A DNA stretch of 64,000 bases from Nitrospira sp. SG-bin2 (GTDB lineage Bacteria; Nitrospirota; Nitrospiria; Nitrospirales; Nitrospiraceae). The position numbers and the translations under genes are program-made. The stretch spans positions 1 through 64,000 of the forward strand of contig LVWT01000057.1 of assembly GCA_002083405.1 (NCBI GenBank). Direction: 5' to 3'. The notes below the pieces were generated by a model. It was not told the origin of the DNA. It saw only the letters and a program-made list of their open reading frames with translations, and ran no database searches. This document shows, piece by piece, positions 34,629-43,663 of the stretch. Each line of letters begins with the position of its first letter. Position 1 is the first letter of the stretch.

Positions 34629-36008
34629 TTACTCTCCCGGCTTGTCCGCTTTCGCCGCCGGCTGCTCACCGGTCAGCCTGTTATGCAGGAACTTCTTGCT
34701 CAATATTGTAATAGCAAAGGCCAGGCCGATGGCGATGGGAACAAAGATCGCCGAGGCAATATTCGCATTCTGCAGCCATCCCACTTCTGACAGTCCCTTG
34801 AAAACGTACCCTGCCAAACCGGCGAGGTAATAGGCGATCACAATGACCGACAATCCTTCGACAGTATGTTGAAGGATGACCTGGCTCTTCGTCGTCTTGT
34901 CGACGCTTTGAAGGAGGGCAAGATTCTGGGCTTCCACAATCAGATCCACGCGCGTGCGGATGATGGCGATGATTCCCTCAAATCCGTTCCGCAACGTATC
35001 GATCCGCTTCAATAATTGCTGATACCCCTCGGCCACGCCGGTGATGCCGCTCAGCACATAGTCGGAGAGCGGCCGATAGGACTCCAACGGCTTCTCCGCC
35101 AATGATGCCAGCGTCGCATGGACGATCTTGTCGTACGGCGTCGATGAAGACAGCTCGAAATGCAGCTTGCCGGCCATGCGGTTCGTTTTCAACAAATCCT
35201 GCGTCAGGCTGTTCATCCAGCGCTGGAGCGTCTGCGAGTCCGCGTGACCGATATGGCCCGTGATGATTTCGCGTTGCTGCAAATGCACCTGCTCGAACTT
35301 ATAGACCTGATCGATCGCAGCAGAGAACAACGGCTTCTGCATCAGTAAGAGATGATAATAGGTCTCGATCCGCACAATGGCATCGACGACGTCTTTCAGA
35401 TGCGAAGGAGTGGACCGCGACAGTCCGGTCGTCACCCAATAGCGTTCCCTCCCCTGTGCATCTGGTGTAAAGCTGGTGATGACGGTCGTATGCTCATTCA
35501 GAACCCGGCTCCCATAGAGCACAGGACCTGGAAACCGCGAGCGCATCTCTTCGCGGGACGAAAGCGCCTCTGCCGACAAGATGATATCCAACCGGCACAC
35601 TTCCGTTCCCAATGCCGTATGTGGAAACTGATAGTCAGGAAAGGTCAGAGGCCCGAACTCAAGATCGTGACTCCCCGGCGGGGGTAGATGCCAAATCTGG
35701 TAGTTATAATACTCGGTGTGGGCCTGCCAGATAACGATGAGCCGGTCGCCGGTGGCGTCCTCCTTGACGCCATAGCCGAAGGCTTCCCGCAACAGCACGT
35801 TCTTTTGGGACACCTTGAGCATCCCCAACAACGACTGGAATTCCTGCCGGCTTGCGGGTCGTTGCACCGGCGGGTCAGCCATGCGAAAGGCCTTGTAATG
35901 CACATGCGCCGGAGCCCGTAACCAGTGGGTCAACGGAACCTGCGGTTGCTCATGCAATTTCCGCAACAAAGCATCTGTTCCCGACGGCACTCCGTGCGAT
36001 TGATCCAC
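34629..36008 (-). CDS. DUF3422 family membrane protein
   Basis: 459 residues matching the DUF3422 layout: a cytoplasmic N-terminal alpha/beta part (THWLRAPAHVHYKAF onward), a central helical region, and two membrane segments near the C-terminus (SVIVIAYYLAGLAGYVFKGL and ASAIFVPIAIGLAFAITIL). Function unknown. GGAGGGACC precedes the ATG. Confidence 0.85.
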   Translation of the reverse strand: MDQSHGVPSGTDALLRKLHEQPQVPLTHWLRAPAHVHYKAFRMADPPVQRPASRQEFQSLLGMLKVSQKNVLLREAFGYGVKEDATGDRLIVIWQAHTEYYNYQIWHLPPPGSHDLEFGPLTFPDYQFPHTALGTEVCRLDIILSAEALSSREEMRSRFPGPVLYGSRVLNEHTTVITSFTPDAQGRERYWVTTGLSRSTPSHLKDVVDAIVRIETYYHLLLMQKPLFSAAIDQVYKFEQVHLQQREIITGHIGHADSQTLQRWMNSLTQDLLKTNRMAGKLHFELSSSTPYDKIVHATLASLAEKPLESYRPLSDYVLSGITGVAEGYQQLLKRIDTLRNGFEGIIAIIRTRVDLIVEAQNLALLQSVDKTTKSQVILQHTVEGLSVIVIAYYLAGLAGYVFKGLSEVGWLQNANIASAIFVPIAIGLAFAITILSKKFLHNRLTGEQPAAKADKPGE

Positions 36009-36021
36009 GATGGTCCCTCCT

Positions 36022-36233
36022 AGCCCACATTATTCATGACAGTTCGTGACGAAACCGCCAAGACGCCTTGCGAGACGGGCACGCGGAGTCCTGAGAGACC
36101 GAAGCATACTTGAAACAGTATGTTGAGGTCACAAGGGGCGAGCCTGCCCGCTGGCCGCGCAACGCTTGCGGCCAAGCTGGTCGCAGCGGCGTATCGGCGG
36201 TTGCAGTAGAAGCGGTCATGAATATTGTGGGCT
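36022..36233. repeat. 212-bp terminal-inverted-repeat element
   Basis: AGCCCACATTATTCATGAC at 36022 and its inverted partner at 36215-36233 differ by one base. The inner right arm (GGCGGTTGCAGTAGAA) recurs inverted near 49885. It is non-coding and fills the whole gap between DUF3422 and the CsgG-like gene, touching the stop codon of the latter. Confidence 0.72.
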
Positions 36234-37479
36234 AAAGTCCAGGCCTCTTCTCCGCAATGACCTGCACATCGAGGAATTGCTCCTCCCGCATGACGTCGAG
36301 CTGCAATCGCCGCCCTGACTCGACCTGGCAAATCCGCTTGGCATCGCGCTCCGTTTTGACGTCGGCCAGCGGCAACCCGTTGCACCCAATCACCCGATCG
36401 CCGACCCTCAGACCGGCCTTCTCAGCCGGCAAGCCGCTTCGCAGTTCTCTCACAAGATAGAATCGGTCTCCCCGTTCTTCCTCCAACTGCCAATGGACCC
36501 CGATGCGCCCGGATCCCAACAGACCGGTCTGAGATCCGAACAGGGTAAGAATCCGGTGGACGATCACACGCGCCGAGCTTTCCGGATTGTCGGTCGTGGG
36601 ATCGGTCAAATGCCCTTGACCGCTGAAGAGCAGCAAGCCCGTTTCGACATCGATCATCCGCAGCGCCAACGACACGCTGTTGGTGTGTTCTTGCTGACGC
36701 TGTTCCCATTGCTGCACTTCCCCGACGATAATGGCTTCCGCGCCGACCAGTTTGCCCACCTTCAGAACATTCGCATCATCAGCATGGGTCAGCTGAATAA
36801 CCTGCTCCTGCAGCACTTCATCCAGTTTTGCCCGTTCAACCATTCGCATATCGAGATCCAGCATGAGCGTCGTGACGATGCCTGCCACACGAGACCCGGT
36901 GCCCGGCACATCGGCCATATCTTCAAAAAGCATGACCGCCATCGTCCGGTACTGGTCGATCGATTCGCGGTCGATCGGCCCCCTCCCCGACACTACCGGC
37001 TCCGGCCTTCCCGCAGAACCATCCATGGAGGCAGGCGCTCCAGCCGTGGCACACGTGCGCCGTCTCTGCATAATGGCCGCCGGTGGACCCCAGGCACAGA
37101 GTTCATTGTCGATCAGAATGACATGGTGAGGATGCTCGCGCTGATCGGATGCGATATTGGTAAAGGGATACACAACACACCCTCCGATCACCATAGACAG
37201 CGGGCAATACAGCAGCTCATATGCCCACTGCTTTCTCGCCGTCAGGGAATACTCCCAGATCAGCATGCGCCCATCATCCCTCAACACGCGATCCGGGTAT
37301 CCGATGTTCTCGAGCACCTGCGCTTTGGTCATGGGAACGGTCAGCCGATCCAGCTTGGCCTCCGATTTGATGATGGTGTAGCCGAGCCCGCAGCCGGATA
37401 GCAGCGCCACGCTCATGACCGCAGCCACCGTTTGAGCCACCGCGTACAGACGTGATCGACTGTTTGGCGGACCTTGCAT
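36232..37479 (-). CDS. CsgG-like lipoprotein with C-terminal PDZ domain
   Basis: About 415 residues from the preferred ATG at 37479. The N-terminus has a membrane segment and a lipobox ALLSGC. Residues about 30-100 resemble an SmpA/OmlA-type segment (KAQVLENIGYPDRVLRDDGRMLIWEY). The middle part (TMAVMLFEDMADVPGTG to KVGKLVGAEAIIVGEV) is the CsgG/GNA1162-like fold of outer-membrane lipoproteins. The end (LPAEKAGLRVGDRVIGCNGLPLADV) is a PDZ domain. The combination is unusual. The longer frame runs into repeat DNA and is rejected. Confidence 0.7.
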   Translation of the reverse strand: MQGPPNSRSRLYAVAQTVAAVMSVALLSGCGLGYTIIKSEAKLDRLTVPMTKAQVLENIGYPDRVLRDDGRMLIWEYSLTARKQWAYELLYCPLSMVIGGCVVYPFTNIASDQREHPHHVILIDNELCAWGPPAAIMQRRRTCATAGAPASMDGSAGRPEPVVSGRGPIDRESIDQYRTMAVMLFEDMADVPGTGSRVAGIVTTLMLDLDMRMVERAKLDEVLQEQVIQLTHADDANVLKVGKLVGAEAIIVGEVQQWEQRQQEHTNSVSLALRMIDVETGLLLFSGQGHLTDPTTDNPESSARVIVHRILTLFGSQTGLLGSGRIGVHWQLEEERGDRFYLVRELRSGLPAEKAGLRVGDRVIGCNGLPLADVKTERDAKRICQVESGRRLQLDVMREEQFLDVQVIAEKRPGL

Positions 37480-37560
37480 AGAGGTCAACCCTAGCACCCA
37501 GGCCTCGATCGCTTCAATGGCGATGTTGTGTAACATGCGCACTGCATGGGTCGGTGTCCT

Positions 37561-37700
37561 ATCTTCGTCACCCGTATCTCGCGAAGAGTGTCTCCCAAAC
37601 GAAAGGGAAACACATACTCTTTCCGTCACGCGCTTCACGCTCCCCTCGGTGAGTCGGCGAAACGGGCTTCACGAGATGCGTGTCACGAGAAGCCTGCAGG
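37561..37700. repeat. Intergenic repeat (CGAGATACG family)
   Basis: Contains CCGTATCTCGCGAAGAG, CGCTTCACGCTC and CTTCACGAGATGCGTGTCACGAG. It is immediately left of the MITE. Confidence 0.6.
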
Positions 37701-37704
37701 CTAA

Positions 37705-37802
37705 GGAAGGTCTGATTAATTCAAAATTTCAGACAACAATCAGTCGGATTCCACGAGTTTTGAACGCTGGCTGATCGAAAACGGGAATTAATCAGACCTT
37801 CC
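37705..37802. mobile_element. 98-bp MITE with IS5-like ends
   Basis: Perfect 18-bp terminal inverted repeats beginning GGAAGGTCTGATTAATTC bound a 98-bp non-coding element. It is flanked on both sides by CTAA (37701-37704 and 37803-37806), a 4-bp duplication matching the YTAR target preference of the IS5 group. No transposase is present. The right-hand CTAA overlaps the TAG stop of the AlgH gene without altering it. Confidence 0.85.
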
Positions 37803-38369
37803 CTAATTAGAGGACGGATCGAACGGCATCTCCGCATATGGACGGTAGGTATCACCAAGGGTGAGCAACAGATCACGCCAGACCGAGGACGGATCTTTTT
37901 CGAAGAGCAAGTTGGGGTCAGCAGGCACTACAATCCAGGAGCCGGTTTTCATCTCGTTTTCCAATTGACCGGGCCCCCATCCCGAATATCCCAGATACGC
38001 GCGGAAGGCTTCCTGACCGCCGACATTGGTGAGAATCCGTTCCACCATCCCCATGTCGCCGCCCAGACAGACTCCGTCGAATACATGATGCGCGTTCTCC
38101 GGAAACTCTCTGCCGCGGTAGAGCAACATGACCTGGTTGGTCTGCACGGGGCCACCGGCATAGAGAACGTGACCGGCCCCTTCAATGATCGGCACCTGCG
38201 GCAGCGCCTCTGAAATAGACATGGCCGTAGGCCGGTTGACGACGACGCCCAAGGCGCCTTCCGGCCCATACTCGCACAACAGCACCACGGTCTGGCGAAA
38301 GTTAGGATCGCGGAGGCTGGGCGCGGCAATGAGAAATATGCCTTTACCAAGTGTAAGATCCATGCACAA
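37803..38369 (-). CDS. YqgE/AlgH family protein (UPF0301)
   Basis: 188 residues with the AlgH pattern: GIFLIAAPSLRDPNFRQTVVLL at the N-terminus, GALGVVVNRPT, and GYSGWGPGQLENEMKTGSWIVVP in the second half. Function is not firmly known. The stop codon coincides with the insertion target of the MITE. Confidence 0.93.
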   Translation of the reverse strand: MCMDLTLGKGIFLIAAPSLRDPNFRQTVVLLCEYGPEGALGVVVNRPTAMSISEALPQVPIIEGAGHVLYAGGPVQTNQVMLLYRGREFPENAHHVFDGVCLGGDMGMVERILTNVGGQEAFRAYLGYSGWGPGQLENEMKTGSWIVVPADPNLLFEKDPSSVWRDLLLTLGDTYRPYAEMPFDPSSN

Positions 38370-38468
38370 ATCCTACTGCGCTTGCCGGTCTTACGCAAGC
38401 ATGAACCCCAAGGGGTGATCGTTCCTCAACGAAACACAGAACAGCGGATCGGTGATTACAAGAGCGGG

Positions 38469-38488
38469 CTCATGAATCATGCGGACTA
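38469..38488 (-). repeat. CATGATTCATG palindrome behind a stop codon
   Basis: Directly after the TAG stop of the nitrilase gene the minus strand reads TCCGCATGATTCATGAGCC. The same post-stop motif follows the CsgG-like gene (36.2 kb) and the DUF192 gene (49.86 kb). Confidence 0.55.
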
Positions 38489-39289
38489 CGTCTTGTACAG
38501 GGGGGGCCGGCGGTCACGAAGCAGGTCGTTGTAGCGGTTCAGGCTCTTGTTGCGAGCCTCGGCCGGATCAATATCGAGGATCGCAAGATCTTCCCGATCC
38601 CGGGAAGCCCGATACTGAATGACACCCTTGGGTGTCACGACTTCACTCTGGCCGATGTAGGTCAACGGATCCTTCCCTCCACGAGCTTCACTGCCGATAC
38701 GATTACACGTAATGGCAAAGACCCGATTCTCCAGACACCGCACCGGCATAGAATCCGGACAGTTCGGCAACACGAGATTGGACGGATGGCAGATAATGTC
38801 GGCGCCCTGCACCGCCAGGGAGCGGGCCGCTTCCGGGTAATACCAATCGAAACAAATCATCACCCCGATTTTCGCCGGTCCGATATCCCACACCTGAAAT
38901 CCGGAATCGCCCGGTGTGAAGAAGAGTGTCTCTTCATAGAACAGATGCGTCTTGCGATAGCAGCCGATGAGTCCAGCCGGCCCCACGACCACGGCAGAGT
39001 TATAGCACGCCGATCCGGCCCGTTCCGGAAGACCGGCCACAATGTGGAACCGGCGCCGCTTGGCGATCTCCATCAAACGGCGCGTAGTCGGGCCGTCAGG
39101 CACTGGCTCAGCCAGCCGGTGCGCCTCTTCCTGCGATACAAATTGATACCCCGACGCAAATAATTCAGGCAGCACGATGAGATCCGCTTCAACCCGCTCC
39201 AACGCGGCCGCCACCGCATCAAGATTCCTGGCGACTTCGCCGAACGATGGATTGTATTGATAAAACCCGACTCGCACGAAGTACTTCAC
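38486..39289 (-). CDS. Carbon-nitrogen hydrolase (nitrilase superfamily)
   Basis: 267 residues. The Glu-Lys-Cys triad is visible in VLPELFAS, YRKTHLF and GVMICFDWYYPE. The family hydrolyses nitriles, omega-amides or N-carbamoyl compounds; the PE after the cysteine region and overall length resemble the amidase/N-carbamoylputrescine-amidase branch, but the substrate cannot be fixed. It stands alone. Confidence 0.9.
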   Translation of the reverse strand: MKYFVRVGFYQYNPSFGEVARNLDAVAAALERVEADLIVLPELFASGYQFVSQEEAHRLAEPVPDGPTTRRLMEIAKRRRFHIVAGLPERAGSACYNSAVVVGPAGLIGCYRKTHLFYEETLFFTPGDSGFQVWDIGPAKIGVMICFDWYYPEAARSLAVQGADIICHPSNLVLPNCPDSMPVRCLENRVFAITCNRIGSEARGGKDPLTYIGQSEVVTPKGVIQYRASRDREDLAILDIDPAEARNKSLNRYNDLLRDRRPPLYKT

Positions 39290-39300
39290 TCCATATGAGA

Positions 39301-39326
39301 ACGGGCAGGGACTACTCCCTGCCCGT
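39301..39326 (-). terminator. Terminator of the SmbP-like gene
   Basis: ACGGGCAGGG and CCCTGCCCGT form a perfect 10-bp stem with a 6-base loop 42 bp beyond the stop codon. The following T-run is short. Confidence 0.65.
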
Positions 39327-39367
39327 TTCGACTCAGCTGTCAGCCGACAGCTATCGGCGCATTGACG

Positions 39368-39715
39368 TTACTTCACTTCGGCTAAGTGCGTGGCGCCGCC
39401 TTCCGCGTGATCCTTACACGCATCGGCATGTCCGGCCTTGCCATGTTTAACGGCTTCCTGCAGGTGTTTCACACCTTCATCCAAATGCGCGTTTTTCACA
39501 CCGGCACCCTGCGCATGTTTGAGCGCCTCTTCCGCATGCTGGACACAGGCGTCGGCATGTCCCTCTTTCCCGTGCGACGCGGCGCCCCTGGCATGTTCAA
39601 CCGCCTCATCGACATGTTTATTGCCGGCCAACGCCACGCCATTCAGCATGGGCATACCCACAAGCGCCCCAACCGCGGCCAACGCCATGACACTGTGGCT
39701 GATCTTGATTGTCAT
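39368..39715 (-). CDS. SmbP-like small metal-binding periplasmic protein
   Basis: 115 residues starting at the ATG behind AGGGAGGA. The signal peptide ends near residue 30 (GVALAGN). The mature protein is a repeat of His-bearing helices (HVDEAVEHARGA, HADACVQHAEEALKHA, HLDEGVKHLQEAVKHG, HADACKDHAEG), as in SmbP of Nitrosomonas, a copper/metal-binding four-helix bundle. It probably buffers metals in the periplasm. Two repeats carry cysteines (HADAC), which is a possible difference from plain His ligation. Confidence 0.85.
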   Translation of the reverse strand: MTIKISHSVMALAAVGALVGMPMLNGVALAGNKHVDEAVEHARGAASHGKEGHADACVQHAEEALKHAQGAGVKNAHLDEGVKHLQEAVKHGKAGHADACKDHAEGGATHLAEVK

Positions 39716-39798
39716 CGTGAGTCCTCCCTGGTTAGATTGCGCCTCTCCTGCGAAACAAATCGATCGTGCATGCACCTTACACAGCGTTCCAAAGCCTG

Positions 39799-40689
39799 TC
39801 AAGAAGACCTCCCGGAAGGGCCCGCCGCCTGGTCGAACCCAAGAATCTTTTGAAGCATGTGCGTGTCTTTCTCGACCGGGCAAGCGAAATCCCGGCTCCA
39901 CTCCCACCATGATCCCGGGTAATTTCTGATCGCCTGATATCCCGCCAGCTTGAGGATGAAATAGAGCCAGGCTGACCGAACACCGCCGGTGCAATAACAG
40001 ATCACTTCCTGATCGCTGCGAATGCCCTTGTCTTCCAGCGTCGTTCTGATCACGTCGAGATCCTTAATCGTCGCATCCTTGTTGAGAAATCCATTCCAAG
40101 CCATGTGAATCGCCGAAGGAATATGGCCTGGCCGCGGGATGCCGGAGACTTCTTTTCCCAGATACTCTTCGAGGCTCCGGGCATCCACAATCGCCGTCCG
40201 CTCATGCGGCATCCGCACGATCAGCTTCAGCTCCTCTTTCGCAATCGCGAGAGCCTTTACCGGCTGAGCCTTGAAGTTTCCTGCGGCAGGCGGCGCCAGG
40301 CCATGCTCGAAGGGCCGCTTCTCGGCCGTCCATTTCACCCAGCCACCGTCCAGAATGCGCAGATTCCTGTGGCCGAGATATTCGAGCATCCAGAACATCC
40401 GGCCTTCATCCCCCCAATTATCAAACGGATTGGAGTAGATGACGACGTCGCTCTCCTGATTGATTCCAAGCCGCCGAAGCGTCTGCTCAATCGCGCCGAG
40501 ATCCGGATTCAACAATCCCTTCGGCACAGCATTCGGATCGCTGTACTCATGCCAGGTGGTATGCACGGCGCCGGGAATGTGCCCGCCGAACTCATACGCG
40601 GACCTGCCGCGCACATCGAGTACGACCAAGCCCGGCTGGCCCAATCGGTTCTGCAATGTGTCGGTATCGATCAACAAAGGATGATTCAT
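39799..40689 (-). CDS. Sulfurtransferase with tandem rhodanese domains
   Basis: 296 residues with two rhodanese domains (about 1-130, inactive-like; about 150-285, active). The active loop is CYCTGGVRSAW with the persulfide cysteine. The family moves sulfane sulfur to thiols or cyanide. The start overlaps the stop of the pentahaem cytochrome gene by 4 bp (40686-40689), so the two are translationally coupled; a role linked to sulfur or nitrogen redox chemistry is inference. Confidence 0.9.
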   Translation of the reverse strand: MNHPLLIDTDTLQNRLGQPGLVVLDVRGRSAYEFGGHIPGAVHTTWHEYSDPNAVPKGLLNPDLGAIEQTLRRLGINQESDVVIYSNPFDNWGDEGRMFWMLEYLGHRNLRILDGGWVKWTAEKRPFEHGLAPPAAGNFKAQPVKALAIAKEELKLIVRMPHERTAIVDARSLEEYLGKEVSGIPRPGHIPSAIHMAWNGFLNKDATIKDLDVIRTTLEDKGIRSDQEVICYCTGGVRSAWLYFILKLAGYQAIRNYPGSWWEWSRDFACPVEKDTHMLQKILGFDQAAGPSGRSS

Positions 40690-42014
40690 GATATTCCTTT
40701 AAGAGTGCCTCGATGTGCCGGCAGCGGTTTTCCTTCTGTATCGGCCTTGCAGCTGACACTATCCGGGCCGCCACTGACGCCTACCGATCGGCCTCCCGCG
40801 CGTAACGCCGCAGCCAACTCGCCGGAGAGGGGAAACTCCCGCTCATCAATGACAAACCGATAGGGATCGGTTCCCGTCAGCCCGTACTTGTTCCGCAGCA
40901 TCTCATGCTGCCCATCGGTCAGTATGTGGTACTGCACCTTGGTTTTCAGAATCAAGCCCTTGGCGTCCGACGGAAGCCGGTAGGCGAATCGATAGTCGCG
41001 GCTCGCCAAGGGCAACAACCGGTTATCGTACAACTCCACAATCGCCGGCTGCCAGAGAATCCATCGGCCCATCGTAGACGATTGCCGCTCCAGAACCTTC
41101 CCTTGCCCATCCTCCACCGTAAACTCTACCGTAAAGAACCGATCAGGATCTCCGGTGGGAATCTTATGACCGGCCCCGGCATTGACCAGGGTCAACGTCA
41201 CACCCACCCGATCACCCGGCTTGGGAGCATCCGTATCGGTCTTCACCTGAATCTCCACCGCCCGCTTGATCATATTGGGATCGTGCCCGCCCCGCCACAG
41301 GTGTTGCCGGCCCCGGCGAATGGGGCCTCCCACGGCCACCGGCCGCTCAATCTCCGGCATGTGGCAACTCTGACAGATAAAACCATGTTCCTTCATCCAG
41401 TACTCGCCTTCATACTCCGCATAGGTCCCGCAAGGCCCCACGTTGTAGAACTGGGCGGGGCCGGACACGACGTTGTGGCACCGGGAACAGAATTCGGCGC
41501 TACGGAACTTCGGGTCGAATTTCGTGGGATGCGGTGCAATCGAATCCTCGAACGGTCCCAGGATCACCCCGTCCCGCACATGACAAGCGGCGCAGGTCAC
41601 CGATTCGTTCCGCAACTCGGCGTCATACCGGGGATTCGGTTCTTGAACCGCTTTTTCAACCCGCCCGCGTGGAATCTCCTTGATCAAGGTCGGCTGCTGA
41701 TTTTCCAGCGGTGTATGGCAGTTCAGACACACCCAGATGTTCTTGTCCTTCTTCCAATAGGCCTGAAAGAAGGGATCTTCATAGGCATGCGCATGAATGC
41801 TGGTCTTCCATTCTTCATAGATCTCGCGGTGACATTGTCCGCAGGATTCTGCCTTTAAGCTCGCAAGCCCGTCGGGGATTTTTTGAAACGGAATCGCATG
41901 GGCATAGTCATCGCGCAGCCCGAAAATCACGACCGGTTTGACCTCGGTGTAGTAGAGATACACCAACCCGGCCGCCACTACAGCCCCGATAACAATTTGG
42001 TGCCACCTACGCAT
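40686..42014 (-). CDS. Membrane-anchored pentahaem cytochrome c
   Basis: 442 residues. One N-terminal membrane segment (about 6-24) anchors a periplasmic domain with five CxxCH haem sites: CGQCH, CLNCH, CAACH, CSRCH and CQSCH. The first is followed by REIYEEW, the cytochrome c554-like pattern. The C-terminal third is a beta-rich domain without haem sites. It probably carries electrons between membrane and periplasmic partners. It resembles the two cytochromes at 61-64 kb in haem number, order and C-terminal domain. Confidence 0.88.
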   Translation of the reverse strand: MRRWHQIVIGAVVAAGLVYLYYTEVKPVVIFGLRDDYAHAIPFQKIPDGLASLKAESCGQCHREIYEEWKTSIHAHAYEDPFFQAYWKKDKNIWVCLNCHTPLENQQPTLIKEIPRGRVEKAVQEPNPRYDAELRNESVTCAACHVRDGVILGPFEDSIAPHPTKFDPKFRSAEFCSRCHNVVSGPAQFYNVGPCGTYAEYEGEYWMKEHGFICQSCHMPEIERPVAVGGPIRRGRQHLWRGGHDPNMIKRAVEIQVKTDTDAPKPGDRVGVTLTLVNAGAGHKIPTGDPDRFFTVEFTVEDGQGKVLERQSSTMGRWILWQPAIVELYDNRLLPLASRDYRFAYRLPSDAKGLILKTKVQYHILTDGQHEMLRNKYGLTGTDPYRFVIDEREFPLSGELAAALRAGGRSVGVSGGPDSVSCKADTEGKPLPAHRGTLKGIS

Positions 42015-42039
42015 CTGACTTCCAATGCTTGCTCAGCTG

Positions 42040-42125
42040 ACATGCTGACAGGACAGCAGGCTGACAGGTCCGCACTGTTGAATATCCTGTCAGCGTGTAG
42101 CCTGTTTCCCTGTCAGCTCGTTAGC
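42040..42125. repeat. CTGACAG-rich intergenic repeat
   Basis: Repeated and inverted copies of CTGACAGG/CCTGTCAG (at least five) between the cytochrome and HDAC-like genes. Non-coding. Confidence 0.55.
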
Positions 42126-42139
42126 GTACAGCCGCCTTT

Positions 42140-43084
42140 TCAACAATCTAAGAGCGCCGTAATATGAGCATCTACCGATGCGGCCAGTGCCGTCAGATTG
42201 TAGCCGCCTTCGAGCAAAGAAAGGATGCGGCCCTGCGCATGGCGCGCGGCGAGGCCGGAGACGATGCCGGTCAACTCCGCATATCCCTGTTCCGTCAGGC
42301 CCATGCTGGCCAGCGGATCGTCCTTATGCGCATCGAACCCGGCTGAGATGATGACGAACTCCGGCTTGAACTCATCAGCCGCCGGCACTAATACCTTGTG
42401 GAAGATCGCGCGATACTCGTCATCCCCCTCACCGGCTTCCATCGGCACATTGATCGTCAATCCGTCGCCCGCTCCTGTGCCCCGTTCACTCGCCCGGCCT
42501 GTGCCCGGATAATGGGGGTATTGATGCGTGCTGAAAAAGAGCACAGAGGGATCGTCCTCGAAGCTGTGCTGAGTGCCGTTCCCATGATGGACATCCCAAT
42601 CGACGATCAGCACTCTGGCCACACCATACTTGCGTTGGACATAGCGCGCCGCAATCGCCACATTGTTAAACAGGCAAAATCCCATCGCGCGCCCGGCTTC
42701 CGCATGATGGCCGGGCGGACGCACGGCACAGAAAACACGATTCACCTGTCCAGCCATGATCGCGTCAACGGCAGCCAAGGCCCCACCCGCAGCCAAGTAC
42801 GCAGCAGCCAACGATCCCGGTGACATCGAGGTATCAGGATCAAGGGACACTCGTCCGCCGGCAGGCGACTGGTCTTTCAGCATCGCAAGATACGCTGCGC
42901 TGTGGACCTGGGTAATCCATTCATCTTCAGCCTTGCGAGGCTCGATTCTGGTCACCTTCGCAAGCGTCCCGCTCTGTTCGAGTTGCTGCATGATCGCGCG
43001 CAGCCGATTGGGCGACTCAGGATGGCCCATTCCCATGTCGTGTTCAAGATAGGCCGGATGGTAGACGAGACCAGTTTTGCTCAT
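42140..43084 (-). CDS. Histone-deacetylase superfamily (AcuC/APAH-like) protein
   Basis: 314 residues from the ATG at 43084. It carries the zinc amidohydrolase motifs RPPGHHAEAGRAMGFCLFNN, LIVDWDVHHGNGTQ and SAGFDAHKDDPLASM, giving the Asp-His-Asp metal ligands and catalytic His pair. Bacterial relatives deacetylate polyamines, acetoin-pathway or lysine substrates; the substrate is not evident here. The upstream frame is repeat DNA and not used. Confidence 0.9.
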   Translation of the reverse strand: MSKTGLVYHPAYLEHDMGMGHPESPNRLRAIMQQLEQSGTLAKVTRIEPRKAEDEWITQVHSAAYLAMLKDQSPAGGRVSLDPDTSMSPGSLAAAYLAAGGALAAVDAIMAGQVNRVFCAVRPPGHHAEAGRAMGFCLFNNVAIAARYVQRKYGVARVLIVDWDVHHGNGTQHSFEDDPSVLFFSTHQYPHYPGTGRASERGTGAGDGLTINVPMEAGEGDDEYRAIFHKVLVPAADEFKPEFVIISAGFDAHKDDPLASMGLTEQGYAELTGIVSGLAARHAQGRILSLLEGGYNLTALAASVDAHITALLDC

Positions 43085-43103
43085 AGTGCCAAAACACCGT
43101 GGT

Positions 43104-43262
43104 TCATGAAGCATATCTCGTTGTGACAAAGAGCTGAGAGCTGATGGCGTATAGCACGTAATCGGATCAAGCTTCGATCCTCTCTCCGGTCCCATGCCAT
43201 AGCCATACGCTATAGGCTATTTAGACCGATGGCGCTTCACGCTTCACGAGATACGAAATACG
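43104..43262. repeat. Compound intergenic repeat
   Basis: Contains GAGAGCTGATGGCGTATAGC, ATACGCTATAGGC and CGCTTCACGCTTCACGAG modules, matching spacers at 48.1, 50.0 and 54.7 kb. Confidence 0.65.
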
Positions 43263-43345
43263 GATTGAGATTAGCACGCAGGAAAGCACGTAGACAACGA
43301 GCGTTCTCCACTGCTATCGTCGGTCTTCACAATACGGAGTATCCG

Positions 43346-43663
43346 ATGCCTAATCCAAGAATTGAACCGCTCAAGAAAGTCCTCGCGATCGACCCAAACG
43401 ATGATGTCGCCTGGTTCGGACTCGGCAAAGCCTATATGGACGATGGAAATTTTGAAGAGGCCGCGAAGGCTCTGCGGCAATGTGTCGCGGTCAAACCTAC
43501 CTATTCTGCCGCCTATTTTGCGTTGGCGCAGTCGCTTCGCACCTTGAACCAGCTCGACGAATGCCGCACCGTCATCGTCACAGGCATCGAGGTCTCGACG
43601 AAGAACGGCGATGCGATGGTGACGAAGAATTTAGAAGCGATGAAGAGTTCACTGCCGTCGTGA
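43346..43663 (+). CDS. Small TPR protein
   Basis: 105 residues with about two and a half TPR units (DDVAWFGLGKAYMDDGNFEEAAKALRQ and SAAYFALAQSLRTLNQLDECRTV). GGAG precedes the ATG at 43346. The stop overlaps the GTG start of the deaminase gene (GTGA), so they are coupled. It probably serves protein interaction. Confidence 0.82.
   Translation: MPNPRIEPLKKVLAIDPNDDVAWFGLGKAYMDDGNFEEAAKALRQCVAVKPTYSAAYFALAQSLRTLNQLDECRTVIVTGIEVSTKNGDAMVTKNLEAMKSSLPS

Noticed and set aside
42040..42125. CTGACAG repeats considered as iterons or a replication origin
   Set aside because: The copies are irregular and in both orientations, and no replication gene is near.
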